A stretch of DNA of 64,000 nucleotides from Taibaiella sp. (GCA_016786705.1 JAEUVV010000010.1:1-64000); one strand, 5' to 3'; positions 17,107 to 26,713 are shown, numbered from the stretch's first letter. Notes: generated by a model from the letters alone, not told the origin. A program made the numbers and translations.

Positions 17107-18681
17107 TTAGTGAACGTTACTCATATCCACTTTTGATTTACTGCTCTTCGCAAAAAGTACAAAAGGAATACTGGCCAGGAAAACAAATCCGATAGCCACA
17201 AATACATCCATATAGGACAGTACTACCGCCTGCTTCATCACCGCGCCGTCCATAGCGGCATAAGCGGTCTGCTGCGCCATATTGGAAGGCATACCAGTAG
17301 ACATGAACCGGGCTACGAAGGCATTAAAGCGTTCCTGGAAGGCTACATTCGTCGGGTTAATATTGGCAATAAGATTGCTGCGGTGCATCGCGTTCTGGTG
17401 ACTCATATAAGTCGTTATGAGCGCAATGCCAAACGAACCGCCTAACTGCCGCATCATTCCCGTAAAAGAGGCACCCTCCCCTATTTCCCGGCCTTTAAGT
17501 GTAGACAGAGATAAAGTCGTAATAGGAATAAACAACATGCTCAAAGCAAAACCACGAAACATCAGCAACCAGAAAAAGTGCTCGGAACCGGTATCCGGCG
17601 TTAATATATTATGCCCCCAGATGCTGTAAATAAAGAAGAGCATAAATCCTGTAGCGGCTATGTATTGCTGCTTCACGCCCCTTTGTATCAACTGCCCCAC
17701 TACCGGCATCATAAAGGCCGTCATCAGCGCCGCAGGCACCATAATGAGGCCTGCCTGGAAAGCCGACCAGCCCAGCGAACTTTGCAGGTACAAAGGAATT
17801 ATAAAGGTAGAACCGTATAAACCGAAACCAAGAACGAAGGTCAGTATCGTACCGATCCTCAGGTTACCGTCTTTTAGTACGCGCAGGTTAACGATCGGGT
17901 TGGCATAAGTAAGCTCCCGCCAGATGAACAGGTAGAAGCTCAATACACTGGTTACGGTCAATACAAGGATAGTCGTATCCTGGAACCAGTCGGACTCCTG
18001 CCCTCTTTCCAGTACAAATTGCAAACTGCCTACCGCTGCCGCAAGGAAGATAATCCCCCACCAGTCAACTTCACCGATTTTTTTCTTAGTCCCGGAATAA
18101 GGCGGGTTCTTAATAAATCTCAAAGCCAATATCGCGGCAACAATACCAATCGGGATATTAATGTAGAAAATAGAAGGCCATTTATGCGCTTCTACCAGGT
18201 ATCCTCCCAATGGTGGCCCTAATGTTGGCCCGATAATTACGCCCATACCATACAGTGCCTGCGCCATACCGCGCTTTTCTTTAGGAAAAACCTCGGTAAT
18301 GATCGTTTGTGAAGTAACCAGTAAGGCGCCCCCACCTACCCCCTGCAGGAAGCGGAATAATACCAGCTCCCAAAGCGTAGAAGCATTACCACATAAAAAA
18401 GAACAAATAGTAAAGAGGATCACTGAAGCCGCAAAATAGTTGCGCCGGCCAAACTGTTGGGATAACCAGCTTGTCATAGGTATGATGATCACATTACCGA
18501 TCGCGTAAGCTGTTATCACCCAGCCGATCTCGCTTAAAGTAACGCCCAGGTTACCCTTCATCTCATTAAGCGCTACATTCACAATCGTAGTGTCCACGAT
18601 CTCCAGCAAAGCGCATAATATGGCGGTGACGACTATGACGACCCTTCGAGCGCCATACTCCACCAAAGAATTAGTTTCCAT
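17107..18681 (-). CDS. DHA2-family MFS multidrug exporter (EmrB-like)
   Basis: The 524-residue inner-membrane transporter has about 14 hydrophobic segments, the DHA2 pattern. It has the family motifs LDTTIVNVAL-like DTTIVNVALNEM near the start, RFLQGVGGGALL, and GPTLGPPLGGYL (motif C, proton antiport). It should use the proton gradient to push amphiphilic drugs through a periplasmic adaptor and an outer membrane channel, which are encoded immediately upstream. It starts 7 bases after the adaptor gene ends, and the set forms the operon tetR-tolC-hlyD-emrB. Expression is probably controlled by the TetR protein at the operon head. Confidence 0.92.
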   Translation of the reverse strand: METNSLVEYGARRVVIVVTAILCALLEIVDTTIVNVALNEMKGNLGVTLSEIGWVITAYAIGNVIIIPMTSWLSQQFGRRNYFAASVILFTICSFLCGNASTLWELVLFRFLQGVGGGALLVTSQTIITEVFPKEKRGMAQALYGMGVIIGPTLGPPLGGYLVEAHKWPSIFYINIPIGIVAAILALRFIKNPPYSGTKKKIGEVDWWGIIFLAAAVGSLQFVLERGQESDWFQDTTILVLTVTSVLSFYLFIWRELTYANPIVNLRVLKDGNLRIGTILTFVLGFGLYGSTFIIPLYLQSSLGWSAFQAGLIMVPAALMTAFMMPVVGQLIQRGVKQQYIAATGFMLFFIYSIWGHNILTPDTGSEHFFWLLMFRGFALSMLFIPITTLSLSTLKGREIGEGASFTGMMRQLGGSFGIALITTYMSHQNAMHRSNLIANINPTNVAFQERFNAFVARFMSTGMPSNMAQQTAYAAMDGAVMKQAVVLSYMDVFVAIGFVFLASIPFVLFAKSSKSKVDMSNVH

Positions 18682-18688
18682 AAATTAA

Positions 18689-19807
18689 TTATTTCAGGTG
18701 AACATCCACAAATACATTCATACCGGAGCTCAGGCGATCCAGCAACGCTTTATTGGTATTACCGGCAAAATCGATCCTTACCGGGATACGCTGAACGGTT
18801 TTTACAAAATTACCGGAAGCATTATCCGGAGGCAGTAAAGAAGTTTTTGCGCCGGTAGCCGGAGAGAATGATGTAATAGTGCCTTCTATTTTTTCTCCCG
18901 GATAGGCATCTACCTCAACAGTTACCCGCTGACCAACTTTCATTTTGGTCAATTGTGTTTCTTTGAAGTTGGCGACTACCCATTTCTGATCGTCAGGAAC
19001 GATCTGGAATAGAGACTGACCGGCATTTACCAGTTGTCCCGGCTGAATATTTACTGTACCTACCTGCCCATCTACAGCCGCGGTAATCACGGTGTAGCTT
19101 AAGTTCAGTTTTGCGGCGGCAACACCGGCCTGTGCCTGTGCTATAGAGGCATTAGCCACAGCGATCTGGCCCCTGTTGATATTGCTTTGCGCCGCTACCG
19201 CCGCTGTTTGTTTGGAGGCCGCATTTTTCTGTGCTTTCAGCACGTCCAGTTGTTTTTGAGCGATCAGGTAAGTAGCTTCCGTCTGCTCAAATTGCTGCTG
19301 GGTAATCGAATGATCTTTGATCAGGTTCTGGTAGCGTTCAAAATCCTTTTGCGCCCGCCATAAATTCACTTTCGCCGATTCGATCTGCGCGTCAATAGTA
19401 TTGGTATTGGCCTGGGTAGACACTACATTATTTTGCGTTACCGATTCACCCGCGTTGGCTACGCCCACATTGCTTTGCGCGGAAACCAGCCGGGCTTCCG
19501 CTTCTTCCAGCTTCACCAGATAATCCTGATTATCTAGCACGATCAACGTATCCCCTTTTTTTACCATTTGATTATCCTTTACCCTAACCTCTGCTATGAA
19601 ACCGCCGACTCTCGGGATAACCGGGCTGATACGGCTGCTGATCTGCGCGTCATCGGTATCTTCATGCTTTTGAGATTCATTATATTTATAAATACCGAAG
19701 ATGCTGCCTACTACAAGGATGGCGCCAAATCCGATGGCAAACTTTTTATTGGTTTTCTTTTTATCCGCTGCTTGCTCTACCTGAGGAGCACTATTATTAT
19801 TTTCCAT
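18689..19807 (-). CDS. HlyD/EmrA-type periplasmic adaptor
   Basis: This 372-residue membrane fusion protein has a short cytoplasmic Lys-rich tail, one membrane segment (residues about 24-42) and the barrel-sandwich start VIPRVGGFIAEVRVKDNQ. A long Ala/Gln-rich coiled-coil hairpin spans about residues 75-220, followed by the returning lipoyl half (AAVDGQVGTVNIQPGQLV) and a beta-barrel domain. It links the MFS pump to the TolC-like channel across the periplasm. It lies between the outer membrane channel gene (28 bases upstream) and the pump (7 bases downstream). Confidence 0.92.
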   Translation of the reverse strand: MENNNSAPQVEQAADKKKTNKKFAIGFGAILVVGSIFGIYKYNESQKHEDTDDAQISSRISPVIPRVGGFIAEVRVKDNQMVKKGDTLIVLDNQDYLVKLEEAEARLVSAQSNVGVANAGESVTQNNVVSTQANTNTIDAQIESAKVNLWRAQKDFERYQNLIKDHSITQQQFEQTEATYLIAQKQLDVLKAQKNAASKQTAAVAAQSNINRGQIAVANASIAQAQAGVAAAKLNLSYTVITAAVDGQVGTVNIQPGQLVNAGQSLFQIVPDDQKWVVANFKETQLTKMKVGQRVTVEVDAYPGEKIEGTITSFSPATGAKTSLLPPDNASGNFVKTVQRIPVRIDFAGNTNKALLDRLSSGMNVFVDVHLK

Positions 19808-19835
19808 TATTGTTGTTGTAAAAAATATGATTCAT

Positions 19836-21200
19836 TTAGTTTGAAGAAGTGGGAGCATAAACTGAAGTGATCTGGCCGGATGCTCTTAATAATTTATTAT
19901 ACGCGATCAGGTTATCGATCATTGAAAACTCATAGTTTACCGCTGCCTGTAATTTGTTGGCATCCGCATCTAAAAGTTCCGTAGCGGTAGCCAGGCTATT
20001 ATCGTATTTATTTTTTACGATCTTATAGTTCTCCTCCGCCAGTTCCACAGCTGTTTTCAGCACATTTACCTTTTGACTGCTTTCCCGGAAATCCTGGTAG
20101 GCTTTATGAATTTCTATCTTAACGCCATCCAGCAAATTTGATTTGGCCATTTGCATTTCGGCCTCCTGTGCCCGGGCCTGCTTCACTTTAGCGCCGGTCT
20201 TATACAGGTCCGCGATGTTGTAGCTTAACCCTACCCCAACATTCATGGCATTGGTAACGGTCAGCATATTATGCACATCAGCGGCCACATAACCACCGGT
20301 CAACGCAACGGATGGCAGATAGGCGCCTTTAGTTATTTTTGTGTTGGCCTGGGAAGCGCTTAACCTGTTGTCCAGCGCTTTCACATCACTTCTGTCGCTT
20401 AAGGCATTATTGACATACGTTTCTATTGGTGCTAATTGCTTACTCTGTTCGCCATTCAATCCTTCTACTTCTAAAGTAGTATTTTCATCCAGGCCCAGCA
20501 TAAGGTCAAAGTTGTAGTTGGCGATCTTCACATTATTTTCCGCATCCAGGATGGCCAGTTCCATATTTTTCTGCTGCAGCTGAACGTTTAACAGGTCGTT
20601 TCTCGGGATAACACCATTTTTTTCCAGGTTGGCAAAATCTTTTACCCTGTTGAGCGCGGTACGATTGTTTTCTTCCACCAGCTTCAGGTAAGCCTGTGCT
20701 TTATAGAGATTATAATAAGCTTCAATCGTATTGTCGATCACCAGGTCGGCCTGGTGTTCTACATCATAAGCCGCGGCTTTTTCCAGGTAAGCAGCCGCCT
20801 TAATACCATTATTGATCCGGTTGCCCGAAAACAGGGGCAGGCTGCCATTGGCCATACCGAAAGCGACCTGGTTGACTTTTATGGAACCGGCCTCACTACC
20901 CTGCCCGCCCGGCTCACCGGCCATCATTTGTAACAGGTTGCCACTTACGGCAGGCGTGTTTAAACGCATATAGCTGCCCGAAATTTTTACATCCGGGAGG
21001 CGACGCTCTTTAGCTTCCTGTAAGCCCGCTTTGGCGCCTTCCAAGGCGTATTGGGATTGCTTTAATGACTTATTATTACTAATACTCAGGCTGACCGCTT
21101 CTTTCAAAGAAAGCGTACGCGCCTGCTGGGCTGCGGCATGCAGGCTATTGCCTATACCCAATGCCAACCCTAAAACCAGGAAAAGACTATGCTTTTGCAT
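19836..21200 (-). CDS. TolC-family outer membrane efflux channel
   Basis: The 454-residue outer membrane factor has a signal peptide (cleavage near AAAQQ, residue 25). Two homologous halves follow, rich in long amphipathic helices: LKEAVSLSISNNKSLKQSQYAL and its second-half counterpart near ALSDRSDVKALDNRLSASQ. The terminal part EENYKIVKNKYDNSLATATELLDA is characteristic of OEP repeats. It forms the exit duct for the HlyD-EmrB pump encoded next. Its start codon lies inside the end of the tetR gene (14-base overlap), which implies translational coupling to the repressor. Confidence 0.92.
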   Translation of the reverse strand: MQKHSLFLVLGLALGIGNSLHAAAQQARTLSLKEAVSLSISNNKSLKQSQYALEGAKAGLQEAKERRLPDVKISGSYMRLNTPAVSGNLLQMMAGEPGGQGSEAGSIKVNQVAFGMANGSLPLFSGNRINNGIKAAAYLEKAAAYDVEHQADLVIDNTIEAYYNLYKAQAYLKLVEENNRTALNRVKDFANLEKNGVIPRNDLLNVQLQQKNMELAILDAENNVKIANYNFDLMLGLDENTTLEVEGLNGEQSKQLAPIETYVNNALSDRSDVKALDNRLSASQANTKITKGAYLPSVALTGGYVAADVHNMLTVTNAMNVGVGLSYNIADLYKTGAKVKQARAQEAEMQMAKSNLLDGVKIEIHKAYQDFRESSQKVNVLKTAVELAEENYKIVKNKYDNSLATATELLDADANKLQAAVNYEFSMIDNLIAYNKLLRASGQITSVYAPTSSN

Positions 21201-21840
21201 CGATACTTAAATATGATTTGATGATTAATTTGATTTCTTTGTTCAGTTTTTTTACAAACTTTTCTTTGTAAGCTTTCATATCCCCCTGCGGAATATTATA
21301 GATGGTGCTATAATAAGGCACATTAGATAATACATGGTTGACTGTGCCTACAAAAATGGCGGACATCAAAACGATGTCGATGCCTTTTCTAAATAGCTTT
21401 TCTTTCTGTCCCTGCACGATCACTTCTTCTATAATCTTGCGGTACTGTGCCCGGCTTTCCACTACCAGTTTGAAGATCTTGGAGTCCCGGTCTACTTCTG
21501 TCGTAGTACGCTTCACCATGATCTTGTTAAACTTCAGGCTTGAAAATGCCGATTCAATAAAGTAGTCCAGGTAAGTTTCTATTTTTTGTACCGGGTTCAG
21601 CTTATCATTTTTCATGATCGTCTCCAGGGAGATCGTTTTATTAGCCAGCTGGTATTCAAAAATCGATTCCAGGAGTTCTTTTTTGGAGCCGAAGTAGTAA
21701 TTGATCATGGCCACATTTACATCAGCTTTCTCTGCGATCTGTCTTACAGATGTTTCAGAGAACCCATTCTCGGCAAAAAGATCGATCGCCACATCCATGA
21801 TGTGCAGCTGTTTCTCCGAGTATTCTTTTACATGTTCCAT
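21187..21840 (-). CDS. TetR/AcrR-type repressor of the efflux operon
   Basis: This 217-residue regulator carries an N-terminal helix-turn-helix (residues 10-56: LFAENGFSETSVRQIAEKAD, then NVAMINYYFGSKKELL), the standard TetR DNA-binding head. A helical ligand-binding domain with no clear family-specific motif follows. As first gene of the tetR-tolC-hlyD-emrB operon it most likely represses its own promoter until a pump substrate binds. Two identical-half-site palindromes flank and overlap that promoter (see 21852-21914), which supports autoregulation. The 14-base overlap with the next gene ties regulator and channel production together. Confidence 0.9.
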   Translation of the reverse strand: MEHVKEYSEKQLHIMDVAIDLFAENGFSETSVRQIAEKADVNVAMINYYFGSKKELLESIFEYQLANKTISLETIMKNDKLNPVQKIETYLDYFIESAFSSLKFNKIMVKRTTTEVDRDSKIFKLVVESRAQYRKIIEEVIVQGQKEKLFRKGIDIVLMSAIFVGTVNHVLSNVPYYSTIYNIPQGDMKAYKEKFVKKLNKEIKLIIKSYLSIDAKA

Positions 21841-21851
21841 AATAAAAAAAA

Positions 21852-21914
21852 TTAAACACTTGTTTAAATTCCGACAGCAAATGTAGCATCGAAAAATTAA
21901 ACAAACGTTTAATT
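21852..21914 (-). promoter_or_regulatory. Promoter with twin TetR operators
   Basis: Two 16-base palindromes share identical half sites TTAAAC-n4-GTTTAA: 21852-21867 and 21897-21912 (the second extends to 8-base arms, 21895-21914). Their centres are 45 bases apart. Between them the minus strand has TACATTTG (21885-21878), a perfect -7 box. A TTG (21904-21902) inside the upstream palindrome can serve as -33. The downstream palindrome would fall just after the transcript start, and the ATG is at 21840. Confidence 0.75.
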
Positions 21915-22171
21915 AATAATTATTTTAACAAACATTAACAATACGATTAAACGCAAAGTTCAAGATCGGTAATGAATTAAAAGAGCGAGGAATGTTATGC
22001 CTTAAACGGGAAGTAATAATAAGTTCTCCCCGGAACCAGGTTCACTATTATAAAAATTATTGCCAGAAGTGAGACTCAAGAGTAATAGAGCAACCAGCAG
22101 GAAGCCGTTAAAGAGCAGGCGCCTTAATTCCCACCAAAGTATATACTTAACGATTGCTATTTCATTAAAAA
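21915..22171. other. Non-coding stretch between efflux operon and gap
   Basis: No open frame or RNA gene is recognisable here. An extra isolated TTAAAC half site lies at 21947-21952. The rest is A/T-rich at the left and featureless at the right up to the gap terminator. Confidence 0.5.
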
Positions 22172-22199
22172 ATAAAGGCGCGAATCATCGCGCCTTTAT
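22172..22199 (-). terminator. Terminator of gap
   Basis: A perfect 12-bp stem (22172-22183 with 22188-22199) with a 4-base loop, GC-rich core and A/T ends lies 20 bases past the gap stop codon. Confidence 0.85.
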
Positions 22200-22219
22200 A
22201 AAGATATACTCTAAACTAA

Positions 22220-23233
22220 TTATTTAGAAATTAATTCTGCGAAGTATTTTACGGTACGTACCAATTGAGATACATAGCTCATTTCGTTATCATACCAGGA
22301 AACGGTTTTCACCATTTGCATGTCGCCTACAGTAACCACTTTAGTTTGTGTAGCGTCGAAGATAGAACCGAAAGAGGTTCCGATGATATCGCTGGATACG
22401 ATCTCGTCTTCATTATAAGCATAAGATTCGTTAGCCGCTGCTTTCATTACCGCGTTTACTTCTTCAACAGTAACTTTTTTACCTAAAACGGTAGTCAGCT
22501 CGGTTAAAGAACCGGTAACGGTAGGTACACGTTGCGCGCCACCGTCTAATACACCTTTCAATGCAGGTATTACTAAACCGATAGCTTTTGCAGCACCTGT
22601 AGAGTTAGGGATGATGTTCTCAGCTGCAGCACGTGCACGACGTAAATCGCCTTTAGCATGAGGGGCATCCAAAGTATTCTGATCATTAGTATAAGCGTGA
22701 ACGGTAGTCATCTGGCCCACTTTGATCTCGAAGTTATCATGCAAAGCTTTAGCCATTGGCGCTAAACAGTTCGTAGTACAAGAAGCACAAGAGATAACTG
22801 TTTCAGATCCATCCAGGATATCGTGGTTTACGTTGAAAACAACTGTTTTCAGGTCGCCTGTAGCCGGGGCCGAGATCACCACTTTCTTAGCGCCTGCTTT
22901 GATGTGCGCCTGTGCCTTATCTGCATCCGTAAAGAAACCGGTACATTCCAGCACTACGTCTACTTCATGTTGTCCCCAAGGAATATTAGCAGGATCTTTT
23001 TCAGCATAGATCTTGATTTCGCTGCCATTTACCGTGATCGCAGTATCAGAGCTGGTAACCTCTTGATTGAAACGGCCCTGGGCGGTATCGTACTTTAAAA
23101 GGTGAGCTAAAACATTCGGCTTAGTTAAATCGTTGATTGCAACAACTTCAATACCGTCCAGGTTATAAATCTGGCGGAAAGCTAAACGTCCGATACGGCC
23201 AAAACCATTAATGGCAACTTTTACTTTACTCAT
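22220..23233 (-). CDS. gap: Glyceraldehyde-3-phosphate dehydrogenase, type I
   Basis: This glycolytic enzyme oxidises and phosphorylates glyceraldehyde 3-phosphate to 1,3-bisphosphoglycerate. The 337-residue chain shows the Rossmann start INGFGRIGR (8-16), the active-site signature SCASCTTNC with catalytic Cys152, and [10 protein letters not shown] with the catalytic histidine. The aspartate in VAINDLT (D35) is expected for NAD rather than NADP use. The gene is monocistronic, with a consensus -7 box at 23275-23282 and a hairpin terminator. Confidence 0.97.
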   Translation of the reverse strand: MSKVKVAINGFGRIGRLAFRQIYNLDGIEVVAINDLTKPNVLAHLLKYDTAQGRFNQEVTSSDTAITVNGSEIKIYAEKDPANIPWGQHEVDVVLECTGFFTDADKAQAHIKAGAKKVVISAPATGDLKTVVFNVNHDILDGSETVISCASCTTNCLAPMAKALHDNFEIKVGQMTTVHAYTNDQNTLDAPHAKGDLRRARAAAENIIPNSTGAAKAIGLVIPALKGVLDGGAQRVPTVTGSLTELTTVLGKKVTVEEVNAVMKAAANESYAYNEDEIVSSDIIGTSFGSIFDATQTKVVTVGDMQMVKTVSWYDNEMSYVSQLVRTVKYFAELISK

Positions 23234-23274
23234 TTCTGAAAAGATATTTTATGTTTGATGGAATAAATTTTGTG

Positions 23275-23301
23275 CAAAAGTACATAAAATAAACATACCA
23301 A
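23275..23301 (-). promoter_or_regulatory. Promoter of gap
   Basis: TACTTTTG on the minus strand (23282-23275) is a perfect -7 box. A TTG at 23301-23299 lies 16 bases upstream. The expected leader is about 37 bases. Confidence 0.6.
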
Positions 23302-23461
23302 ATTTTAAACGCTAACCAATCATTAACTATTCCCGGCATAGAATCATAAAACAAGAAGAAAGGCCAACATATACATTCGCAAAACCAAACATTACAATCA
23401 CATTATCAAACAAATAAAGCCGCCCTTTTCAAGACAGCTTTACACAAATATCAAACATTTC

Positions 23462-24307
23462 TTATACAAAAACCTCTACTGCCATCTGGGCGGCGGTATT
23501 AAAGGCAGCTTCATCCAGGTTTAAGGATATCTTGTTTTTGTGTGCAAACAATAACATATTCTCAGTAGCTATATTGCCTACCAGCTCGTCCTTGGCCATC
23601 GGGCAGCCGCCAATTCCTTTTATAGAACTGTCGAAGCTACGACAACCACTGTTCCAGGCCGCTTGTATCTTTTCCTCCCAATTATGTGGGTGAGAGTGAA
23701 AATGCGCACCGATATGCATACCCGGAAACTCGGGGATCAGGTTACTGAAAATATAATTAATATTCTCAGGGTTGGAAACGCCGACCGTATCAGCCAGGGC
23801 GATATGCGCCACGCCAAGGTCCACCAGCTTGCGGAACCAATGAAATACGATATCGGCATTATATTCATCCCCATAAGGATTGCCAAAACCCATGGAGATG
23901 TACAGCATGGCTTTTTTATTGTTTTTTACGCAAAGATTCTGGATCTCTTCCACCTGGGCTAAGGACTGTTCTATAGTCTTGTTCGTATTACGCATCTGGA
24001 AGGTTTCCGAAATGGAAAAAGGAAAGCCCAGAAACGAAATTTCGTCATAAACTACCGCTTCTTCCGCGCCACGGGTATTCGCGACAATGGCCAGTAGTTT
24101 ACTTTTCGTAGTACTCAGGTCCAGTTGCGGTATAACTTCTTTCGTATCTGCCAGTTGCGGTATAGCTTTAGGGGAAACAAAAGAACCAAAATCTAAAATA
24201 TCAAAGCCTACGCCCAGTAACTGGTTTAAATAGGCCACTTTTTGTTCGGTAGGGATAAAATGCGACCAGCCTTGCATGGCATCGCGGGGACACTCCACTA
24301 AAATCAT
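23462..24307 (-). CDS. Hydroxymethylglutaryl-CoA lyase-like enzyme
   Basis: The 281-residue TIM-barrel protein belongs to the HMGL-like superfamily. It starts with the PRDAMQ substrate/metal motif (VECPRDAMQG), has the metal-binding HFHSHP strand, and carries the HMG-CoA lyase signature with its active-site cysteine in IKGIGGCPMA. The expected reaction splits HMG-CoA into acetyl-CoA and acetoacetate during leucine breakdown. ALADTVGVSNP matches the usual barrel strand. It is slightly shorter than typical lyases, and no other leucine pathway gene is next to it, so a related aldol-type lyase function cannot be excluded. No terminator or clear promoter was found. Confidence 0.85.
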   Translation of the reverse strand: MILVECPRDAMQGWSHFIPTEQKVAYLNQLLGVGFDILDFGSFVSPKAIPQLADTKEVIPQLDLSTTKSKLLAIVANTRGAEEAVVYDEISFLGFPFSISETFQMRNTNKTIEQSLAQVEEIQNLCVKNNKKAMLYISMGFGNPYGDEYNADIVFHWFRKLVDLGVAHIALADTVGVSNPENINYIFSNLIPEFPGMHIGAHFHSHPHNWEEKIQAAWNSGCRSFDSSIKGIGGCPMAKDELVGNIATENMLLFAHKNKISLNLDEAAFNTAAQMAVEVFV

Positions 24308-24406
24308 AGTATCAAAATAAAGGTGTCAATCAAAAAAAATTCCAGGTTCAAAATTAAGCAATAATACTTAGAAAACGCTACCTTCGGGTTAAGCTAAATA
24401 CCTACT

Positions 24407-24829
24407 ATGAACAAAAATATTACGGGCACTTTCCTGCTGTTTTTATCCTTTATTTTTCTGGGCGCCTGCGGCAAAAGAAGCAATACAATAGCAAGAGAAG
24501 GGGTATATGCAGGCCATTTGTATAAACATAAAAGTGTTTATTTACATGAGCATGATCTACTCCCTACACATACCTACGATACATTTGACCTGATTTTTCA
24601 GCTTTTTCTAAGTGCTGATTCTATTTTTTTAAAATCGTATGATGAATCATTATTGGAATCGATGCAATTCAGCAAAAAAGAATTTAATAAAAACGGCATT
24701 ATCAAATCAGGTAGTTTCAGGTACAACGTTACCATTACAAAAGACTCTATTTATTATCACGTCAATAGTTACTCCCCAACGGGAAGTGGTACTGGATCAA
24801 GTACTACATTCAAAGGATACCGGCGTTAA
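24407..24829 (+). CDS. Small lipoprotein, unknown function
   Basis: The 140-residue product has a lipoprotein leader (lipobox LGAC, cysteine 21) and a mature part of about 120 residues with alternating strands and no recognised domain. The C-terminal end is rich in Ser, Thr and Gly (PTGSGTGSSTTFKG). A near-consensus TACCTTCG lies about 20 bases upstream. The stop codon ends one base before the stop codon of the convergent YigZ gene, with no terminator between, so the two transcripts probably overlap. Confidence 0.72.
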   Translation: MNKNITGTFLLFLSFIFLGACGKRSNTIAREGVYAGHLYKHKSVYLHEHDLLPTHTYDTFDLIFQLFLSADSIFLKSYDESLLESMQFSKKEFNKNGIIKSGSFRYNVTITKDSIYYHVNSYSPTGSGTGSSTTFKGYRR

Positions 24830-24830
24830 T

Positions 24831-25421
24831 CTATTCAATATTCAGGCCATAAATGCTTTGGAGCTTTTGCAGGCAGGCCGCTTTATGGACCAGGGGAATA
24901 CCCACTTCAAAATCACAGAATAAAGTCATTTCCTGTTTGAGGATAGTAGCTTCAAACTGCTTAAGTACCATCATGACTTCATTCATAATTGTATACTCAA
25001 AATTAAGCTTAAGGTTGAACTCTACATTTTTTTCTACAGTAGCTACAGTCGACAGCGCGTCGGTGGTCACTGTTTTATAAGCATTGATCAGTCCGGGAAC
25101 GCCCAGCAAAGTACCACCAAAGTAACGCACAACAACTACCAGCACATTGGTTAGACCGGCGCTGTCGATCTGGCCCAGTATAGGCCGGCCGGCACTTCCC
25201 GATGGTTCGCCATCATCATTAGCCCGGTACACGGTGCCCTCAATCCCCATCCGGTAGGCATAGCAATGATGCACCGCTTTAGGATGTTCTTTCTTTAATT
25301 CAGTGATAAATGATTTAACTTCATCCACACTATTCAGCGGGTAGGCATAAGCCAGGAATTTAGATCCCCTGTCCCTGAATTCAGCAGTAGCCGGAGCGGT
25401 AATCGTCGTATATGTCAACAT
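24831..25421 (-). CDS. YigZ/IMPACT family protein
   Basis: The 196-residue protein contains the UPF0029/IMPACT N-terminal domain: FRDRGSKFLAYAYPL, HPKAVHHCYAYRMG, the DDGEPSGSAGRPILG motif and VVVVRYFGGTLLGVPGL. A smaller ferredoxin-like DUF1949 domain follows (FEYTIMNEVMMVLKQFEATI). These proteins are widely conserved; IMPACT modulates Gcn2 in eukaryotes, while the bacterial role is unclear. I chose ATG 25421. The alternative TTG at 25445 adds eight residues and overlaps a TACTTTG promoter-like box. Confidence 0.9.
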   Translation of the reverse strand: MLTYTTITAPATAEFRDRGSKFLAYAYPLNSVDEVKSFITELKKEHPKAVHHCYAYRMGIEGTVYRANDDGEPSGSAGRPILGQIDSAGLTNVLVVVVRYFGGTLLGVPGLINAYKTVTTDALSTVATVEKNVEFNLKLNFEYTIMNEVMMVLKQFEATILKQEMTLFCDFEVGIPLVHKAACLQKLQSIYGLNIE

Positions 25422-25516
25422 AGGCCTGTACTCTATCGATTGCAAAGTACGGGAATATAGCCCTGAAGGACAAATGAAAGCTTCGATAATAAGTACTGCA
25501 AGGATTAAGCACAGCC

Positions 25517-26575
25517 TTAAGGAAGTAGTTGCTGCAAAGTATTTTCAAATAATTCAATAGTATTATCGGCCAATGTGATCACATCCGCTCTTCTTGCCCG
25601 GCCTAAACCCGGAGCTGGTGTACCGGTACCAATAATAACGGGTGTTTTTATAATATGCGCTTCATCCCAAAGACCGCTACTGATAAAGGTTTCCAGCGTC
25701 TTCGTTCCGCCTTCAACAATCAGGCTGTTGATCCCACGCTGATGTAAATCATCCAGTATGGATTTTACAGGATCTTCTCCGGTTTGCTCTAACGATATGT
25801 AGCTACAATTACCGTTTTCCGCAGCCCGTTTATGGTTATAAATAATTGTTTTATGCCCGTCAGTTTTCAGATGCAGCTGAGCCGGCAATGCATCTTCCGG
25901 GTCATAGACAATTCTTAAAGGTTGTTGCGTACCAAAGAAACGGTCGGTCAGGAAAGGGTCATCGGCAAGTACGGTGTTATAGCCTACCATGATCGCGGCT
26001 TCCTCATGACGCATTTTATGTACATATCTTTGTACCAGGGTATTGCTTAGCATTACTTTCCGGCCGTTTTCCGGTGCGATGAAGCCATCTGAACTTTCAG
26101 CCCATTTCAGGAGCACATAAGGTCTTTTCTTTTCATGGAAGGTGAAGAAACGCCGGTTCAGCCAGCGCGCTTCCTGCTCCAGGACTCCTAACTCAATAGC
26201 GATGCCTGCATCCCTTAATTGTTGGATACCTTTCCCCGCCACTTCAGAGAAGGTATCTACACAAGCGATCACCACCTTTGGAATTTTGTGTTGAATGATC
26301 AGGGCCGCACAGGGCGGGGTTTTGCCAAAATGCGCGCAGGGTTCCAGGGTGACGTATATAGTGCTTTCCTTTATCTTATACTGATCTTCGGGCTTTACAC
26401 TGTTGATACAATTGACCTCGGCATGCGCCTGGCCATATTGCCGGTGCCAGCCTTCCCCTATTATGCGCCCTTCATGCACGAGGACAGCACCCACTAAAGG
26501 ATTAGGCGCTACACTACCCGCACCCAAACGGGCCAGGTAAAGGGCACGTTGCATAAATGGCAAATGATCATTCAT
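25517..26575 (-). CDS. ribD: Bifunctional riboflavin biosynthesis deaminase/reductase
   Basis: RibD deaminates the pyrimidine product of GTP cyclohydrolase II and then reduces its ribose, two steps of riboflavin synthesis. With the ATG at 26575 the protein has 352 residues. The deaminase zinc site is HAEVN (His51) with Cys80 and Cys89 in PCAHFGKTPPCA. The C-terminal reductase domain begins near KRPYVLLKWAESSDG and includes the NADPH-binding SLIVEGGTKTLETFI. An upstream in-frame start at 26635 would add twenty residues that do not resemble the family start, so I reject it. Other rib genes are not in the window. Confidence 0.95.
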   Translation of the reverse strand: MNDHLPFMQRALYLARLGAGSVAPNPLVGAVLVHEGRIIGEGWHRQYGQAHAEVNCINSVKPEDQYKIKESTIYVTLEPCAHFGKTPPCAALIIQHKIPKVVIACVDTFSEVAGKGIQQLRDAGIAIELGVLEQEARWLNRRFFTFHEKKRPYVLLKWAESSDGFIAPENGRKVMLSNTLVQRYVHKMRHEEAAIMVGYNTVLADDPFLTDRFFGTQQPLRIVYDPEDALPAQLHLKTDGHKTIIYNHKRAAENGNCSYISLEQTGEDPVKSILDDLHQRGINSLIVEGGTKTLETFISSGLWDEAHIIKTPVIIGTGTPAPGLGRARRADVITLADNTIELFENTLQQLLP

Positions 26576-26713
26576 AAAAGCTTCTAAATTGAGTGAAATA
26601 CAGATCGGCAACTCTTGAAAAAGCGGCAAACCCAAACGCTATTGAGCTTGCCGCTTCCGGTATACCCCCCGGACACTACCCCGGGACAAGAAAGTAAATA
26701 TTTACTTTGTCAA

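Noticed and set aside
21915..22171. tRNA or small RNA between the efflux operon and gap
   Set aside because: I found no cloverleaf with a T-loop and acceptor stem; only a terminator for gap at the right end.
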